A DNA stretch of 64,000 bases, from positions 1-64,000 of the forward strand of contig NZ_JAERSD010000015.1 in the NCBI RefSeq assembly GCF_017912555.1, in the 5' to 3' direction. The notes under the pieces are model-generated. The model searched no databases, had not been told where the DNA came from, and saw only the letters and a list, made by a program, of their open reading frames with translations. Every line of letters begins with the position of its first letter. The first letter of the stretch is position 1. Of the stretch, positions 60,326 through 64,000 are shown piece after piece. Origin of the DNA: Bacillus sp. REN3 (GTDB lineage: Bacteria; Bacillota; Bacilli; Bacillales; Cytobacillaceae). The position numbers were made by a program, and so were the translations under genes.

Positions 60326-62917
60326 ATGTTAAAACAGGTTAGAAGTTGGTCAAAAATAGATACCCTGGGAATGATAGCACGAAAAAAAGTTGACTGGTCT
60401 ATATTTTTAAATGGCTCTCATATACCTATAGAATTTCATGTGGATTTTGAAGAAGCAAACAATGGTAAACATCTTAATCGTGGAGAAAGACAAAAGATTT
60501 ATTTGAAAATTAGTGACAAAGAATATGAAGCACAATTAGTTAACGTGGATCGTAAGGAAATCGCCTCTGATTCTCTTCAATTACGTTATGACCAAAATAA
60601 AGATTTAAAAGAGTTACTTTTAAATACTTTTGACTATTCCTACAACAGAATTAACAGTCATCGGTTAAGAAATGAGAAAAAAACAATTGTTCTTCCAGAT
60701 GAGGAAGCTGAATACATCGAGTTCTATAAGACAGAGAGACCATTTGTGTATAGAGTAGAATTTATAACTCGTGATGAAAAAGTGCTTGCTGAGCCTTTTA
60801 GGAAAATTTTTAAGACATATAATGTTGCTGAACAATCTTTCGATTTTGTCAATGAAACTTTACAAAAGCTTGGAGTCGATTCAAATAATGATGAAAGGTT
60901 TTCAGTAACATATAGAAAAGAGAGAAGCGGATTACATATTAATTTTTGTAGTTGGATAATATTAGGGTTTTACCGCTCTCAAGATGGAAGATTTAAATAT
61001 AGAATCCCTTTGTTTAAGAGTTATATTGAAACTCTAAGTGAACTTGATTATGAATCAAAGCAAGCATTTTTTAAAAGAAAAGATGAAGGAATACAGGTAT
61101 TTACTGTGATTTTTGATTATCAAAAAATTAAAGAAAATGAAGAAATCTGGAATGAGTTTCATCGTACGCTTGAGTTTATCAAACAAAGATTTGAGAAGCA
61201 GTTTAAAACTCAATATAAAGAGAGTAACAATGCTCAACTAGCCAGAGCAATATTTGATAAAGAATATCGTGAGGAGCTTTTTATTAAAGGTCTTGCTGTT
61301 CAGGAAATAAAATACTGGTGGGTTAACCAAGGGCAGACCTATAAACAAGAAAAAGAAGGGAGCTTTCTTTGGGCACCTCAAAAATCGAAACAAGGTAGGC
61401 CACTACCACACCATGTTAATTTAGTAAATCCTCGACCTGGTGACATTGTATTTTGTTATTCAGCAAGAGAAATAAAATCTATCGGTGTAGTACAGGATAC
61501 AGCTATCGAAGCACCAAAGCCTAATGAAATCTCTAATCACGAATGGCTGGAAGAAGGATACTTATTGAAACTAGATTATTTTGACTTCATTCCTCCAATT
61601 GAGAAAGAAGAGATACCAGTAGAATGGAGACTAAAAGAAGGTGGTCCATTTGATGTTAATGGAAATCTGAAGCAGGGCTACTTTTTTTCTTTATCTAAGG
61701 AATTTGCTCAAAAACTTTTTAATCTTTTTGAAGAGAGATTTCCAGTGGAGGTAAAGTCTATATTGAATGAATATGAAAGTGCAGCTCAAAGTCTCCAAAT
61801 AAGTGAAAAGAAACCAGTTTACTTGTCTGTTAAAGAATTAATCAACCATATAGATTCCTACATTAAAAGCAAAGGCTTTTATTACCAAAAAGAAGAAGTA
61901 ATCAATTTATTCTTGTCATTAAAAACTAAACCCTTCGTGATCATCTCCGGCATTTCAGGCACGGGTAAAACAAAGATTGTCCAGTGGTTTGCTGAAAGTG
62001 TGGGAGCGAATGAGGAGAATGGGCAATTCAGCTTGATTCCGATTCGTCCTGATTGGAATGATGGTTCGGATTTGCTGGGCTATAAGGATATAAAGGGGGA
62101 CTTCATAAGAGGACCATTAACTGAAGTCATTTTAAAAGCGAAGGAAAATCCGGATAAGCCTTATTTTGTGCTATTGGATGAAATGAACCTGGCTCGGGTG
62201 GAGTATTATTTTAGCGATATTCTCAGCGTGATGGAGAGCCGGAAATGGAAGGATGGGCAAATGGTTTCTTCGCCACTTTTGACGGAGGATATGCTTGGCG
62301 AGGAGATTACGTTGCCGAATAACCTTTATATGATCGGTACGGTCAATATGGATGAAACGACCCATCCTTTTAGCAAGAAGGTGTTGGACCGGGCTAATAC
62401 GATTGAGTTTAATCGTGTTGATCTAGCTAACCTTGCGTTTTTGGCAGAGACCGATGAGGTTGAGCCAATCGCTATTTCCCAGCATCAATTTGAGTCAAAA
62501 TATCTTCACTTAAAAGATGTTTATCTTACTCATAAGGATGTCGTTGAGAGGGCCACTGCCGAACTGGTGAAGATCAATGGTGCTTTGCAGCTCCTGAATG
62601 CGCATGTGGGCTATCGGGTTCGGGATGAGATCTGTTTTTATCTGGCCTACAACGAAGAAGGAGACTTAATGCCTTTTGAGCAGGCGTTTGATCACTGCAT
62701 TTTGCAAAAGATTTTACCGAGAGTGGCTGGCAGTGACATAAGAGTAGAGCAGTTGCTAAAGAGTCTGTACAGTCAGTTTGCAAATAAGGATTACGCAGAA
62801 GGGCAAGACGACTACAATCTTAATCCCGAAGGTGCCATCTATCCATTAAGTGCTGCCAAGGTTGTTGAAATGCTCGGGAGGTTAAGAGATGGCTTTACTT
62901 CCTTCTGGATCTCGTGA
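60326..62917 (+). CDS. McrB-like AAA+ ATPase/GTPase with EVE-like domain
   Basis: 863 aa. Residues 1-310 form a domain I do not recognise. Residues about 328-460 (YWWVNQGQTYKQEKEGSFLW, then RPGDIVFCYSAREIKSIGVV) match an EVE/PUA-like module, which reads modified bases. Residues about 530-830 are the McrB-type AAA+ motor: Walker A GISGTGKTK near 542, LLDEMNLARVEYYFSD near 615 (Walker B), and GTVNMDETTHPFSKKVLDRA near 672. It is expected to pair with the nuclease encoded next, overlapping it by 29 bases, as a type IV modification-dependent restriction system. Base use changes visibly from AT-rich to more balanced near 61930, at the start of the motor. Confidence 0.82.
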   Translation: MLKQVRSWSKIDTLGMIARKKVDWSIFLNGSHIPIEFHVDFEEANNGKHLNRGERQKIYLKISDKEYEAQLVNVDRKEIASDSLQLRYDQNKDLKELLLNTFDYSYNRINSHRLRNEKKTIVLPDEEAEYIEFYKTERPFVYRVEFITRDEKVLAEPFRKIFKTYNVAEQSFDFVNETLQKLGVDSNNDERFSVTYRKERSGLHINFCSWIILGFYRSQDGRFKYRIPLFKSYIETLSELDYESKQAFFKRKDEGIQVFTVIFDYQKIKENEEIWNEFHRTLEFIKQRFEKQFKTQYKESNNAQLARAIFDKEYREELFIKGLAVQEIKYWWVNQGQTYKQEKEGSFLWAPQKSKQGRPLPHHVNLVNPRPGDIVFCYSAREIKSIGVVQDTAIEAPKPNEISNHEWLEEGYLLKLDYFDFIPPIEKEEIPVEWRLKEGGPFDVNGNLKQGYFFSLSKEFAQKLFNLFEERFPVEVKSILNEYESAAQSLQISEKKPVYLSVKELINHIDSYIKSKGFYYQKEEVINLFLSLKTKPFVIISGISGTGKTKIVQWFAESVGANEENGQFSLIPIRPDWNDGSDLLGYKDIKGDFIRGPLTEVILKAKENPDKPYFVLLDEMNLARVEYYFSDILSVMESRKWKDGQMVSSPLLTEDMLGEEITLPNNLYMIGTVNMDETTHPFSKKVLDRANTIEFNRVDLANLAFLAETDEVEPIAISQHQFESKYLHLKDVYLTHKDVVERATAELVKINGALQLLNAHVGYRVRDEICFYLAYNEEGDLMPFEQAFDHCILQKILPRVAGSDIRVEQLLKSLYSQFANKDYAEGQDDYNLNPEGAIYPLSAAKVVEMLGRLRDGFTSFWIS

Positions 62918-64000
62918 GGATGTGGAACTGGTCAAGGTGGAAACGAGAGACCTCTCATTAGTGATCAAGGGGAAGCCATTCCATGAACGATACGAGGGGC
63001 TGAAGCAATACAGGCTGATGGATCGCCATGATGTGATGGGTTTTACCGTATCTCCTAAAGGTATTGAAGATGTTTTGGTTTATGATATTAGCCGGCAGCA
63101 ATTATCCAAACCAGATGATTTCAGGCCCATCTTTTTCGAGAACGGTGTCTACCAGCTGATCGTGGTGCCTAAGAATAATATCGAGTTGTCTTTTTACCAT
63201 GAATACCCGCTGTTAAGGCAGGCAGTTTCACCTGTTAAAATCGGAAACCAGGACATTCTGATGGGGAATCTTCAGTTTCAAAATGAAGTTGGGTTTACCT
63301 CATTCGAGATCAGGTCTGGTACAGCCACATTATTGGAAGTTACTTTAGAGATTTTTCCGGTCAAGCTTGATTATAAAAACGATTATCAAAAGTTGCTGGA
63401 AGAAGTAAATGATGAGATTTATAATCTGGCGTTCCATTTTATCCGTAAGACGTATTTGGGAGCCAGGCTTAAGCTGGAGGGGAATCCATCAAAGGCTGAG
63501 TTTTACCGGCTAATCAGCGAGCATTTCAAGCATTTTTTACAGGCGGTTGCAAGAATAGAACAGCAGCCGCACCATCAATTGCAGAAAACATATGAACGAG
63601 CTAGAGGGGATCAGCTCAGTAAGCTTGATTCCACAAGCAGGAATTATTTAAGGAAACACGGCAGCCTCTTTGTGGATGTGCCGAACGGGATACAAGTTCA
63701 GAACCGACATGTCATGCCGATGGAAGGTTTGAAAATAAAGAAAGAGCTGACCTACGACACGCATGAAAATCGGTATGTTAAATGGATGATGCAGCGAATC
63801 AAACATAAGTTGGAAGACTTATCAGGTGCCGTAAAAAACCAAAACATCAGGTTTCGGGAAAAGCCCGATCAAGAGCTTCTTGATAAAATTGCAGCCATGA
63901 TCCATCAATTGGACACTCGAATAAGGTCTTCTTTTTGGCGTGGTATTGGACGGCTTGACCGTTCGGTTATGAGCCTTGTTCTACAGATGGCACCCGGCTA
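62889..64000 (+). CDS. DUF2357-type partner of the McrB-like protein (partial, runs off the window)
   Basis: 370 codons visible without a stop. It starts at the ATG at 62889 inside the end of the McrB-like gene. It opens with a beta-rich region (SLVIKGKPFHERYEGLKQYR, then NNIELSFYHEYPLLRQA), then VTLEIFPVKLDYKNDYQKLL and the helical region with LTYDTHENRYVKWMMQRIKH, as in the DUF2357 proteins next to McrB-like ATPases. Those proteins normally end in a PD-(D/E)XK nuclease domain, which would lie beyond 64000. The family call comes from pattern and context. Confidence 0.65.
   Translation, partial: MALLPSGSREDVELVKVETRDLSLVIKGKPFHERYEGLKQYRLMDRHDVMGFTVSPKGIEDVLVYDISRQQLSKPDDFRPIFFENGVYQLIVVPKNNIELSFYHEYPLLRQAVSPVKIGNQDILMGNLQFQNEVGFTSFEIRSGTATLLEVTLEIFPVKLDYKNDYQKLLEEVNDEIYNLAFHFIRKTYLGARLKLEGNPSKAEFYRLISEHFKHFLQAVARIEQQPHHQLQKTYERARGDQLSKLDSTSRNYLRKHGSLFVDVPNGIQVQNRHVMPMEGLKIKKELTYDTHENRYVKWMMQRIKHKLEDLSGAVKNQNIRFREKPDQELLDKIAAMIHQLDTRIRSSFWRGIGRLDRSVMSLVLQMAPG

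Noticed and set aside
1-64000. tRNA, rRNA or phage attachment sites
   Set aside because: I looked for tRNA-like cloverleaf sequence, rRNA segments and integrase genes and saw none; a tRNA search program would be decisive.

Overview
The window is a stretch of a low-to-medium G+C Gram-positive chromosome, almost certainly Bacillaceae. Pointers are the DnaB/DnaI helicase-loading pair, UgtP-type glycolipid synthase, a collagen-preface-type spore surface protein, bacillopeptidase F, AGGAGG-type ribosome binding sites, frequent GTG/TTG starts, and dispersed Bacillus-type intergenic repeats. A Mesobacillus/Bacillus sensu lato host is a reasonable guess, but genus cannot be fixed from the sequence alone.

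Layout. 0-2.4 kb: a small membrane protein, a UgtP/MGDG-synthase-like glycosyltransferase and a VOC protein, all on the minus strand. 2.5-4.8 kb: an ECF sigma factor, a PadR-like regulator and an FtsW/RodA-like SEDS protein in one operon. 5-12.9 kb: housekeeping and accessory singletons (NUDIX, diphthine-ammonia-ligase-like, glycine-rich spore-surface protein, lipoprotein, AIM24, PAP2, patatin). 13.1-15.5 kb: dnaB-dnaI. 16.1-22 kb: a complete heterocycloanthracin/sonorensin-type thiazole/oxazole-modified bacteriocin locus (Cys-repeat precursor, ThiF-like protein, C-YcaO cyclodehydratase, SagB-type dehydrogenase). 22-22.9 kb: endonuclease I family protein.

23.0-34.1 kb holds two divergent molybdenum-enzyme loci. 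On the minus strand are a PucR-type regulator, a cytoplasmic YyaE-like molybdopterin oxidoreductase and an Fe-S subunit. On the plus strand are a radical SAM protein, a TorD-like chaperone, a Tat-exported DmsA-like catalytic subunit, a four-cluster Fe-S subunit, a DmsC/NrfD-type membrane anchor and a polyferredoxin. This looks like an anaerobic respiratory reductase whose substrate cannot be read from sequence. A membrane PAS-GGDEF-EAL protein and a GNAT acetyltransferase follow. At 37.9-42 kb a cobalamin riboswitch with a clear downstream terminator precedes an acyl-CoA thioesterase and a class Ia-type ribonucleotide reductase (nrdA-nrdB). That arrangement fits B12 repression of the B12-independent enzyme.

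42-57 kb carries secreted hydrolases (M14 carboxypeptidase-like, M28 aminopeptidase, a 1395-residue bacillopeptidase F-like subtilase) and a MarR/epoxide-hydrolase pair sharing operator palindromes. Between them, about 44-50.2 kb, lies a cluster of decayed genes: an IS3 end, a UvrA-like remnant, a broken methyltransferase, a frameshifted isochorismatase-like hydrolase and a DUF1963-like remnant. 57.5-59 kb has a hemolysin III homologue and a decayed IS200/IS605 element. The window ends in a defence-type locus: a degraded unknown gene, a small hypothetical gene, an EVE-like/McrB AAA+ protein and the start of a DUF2357-type partner cut by the window edge.

Recurrent non-coding structure includes many intrinsic terminators, a REP-like GGGGACGGTTCT family (one copy forms a perfect 20-bp-arm palindrome, another encodes the C-terminal tail of the SEDS protein), and a second G+C-rich dispersed element present in about four degenerate copies.
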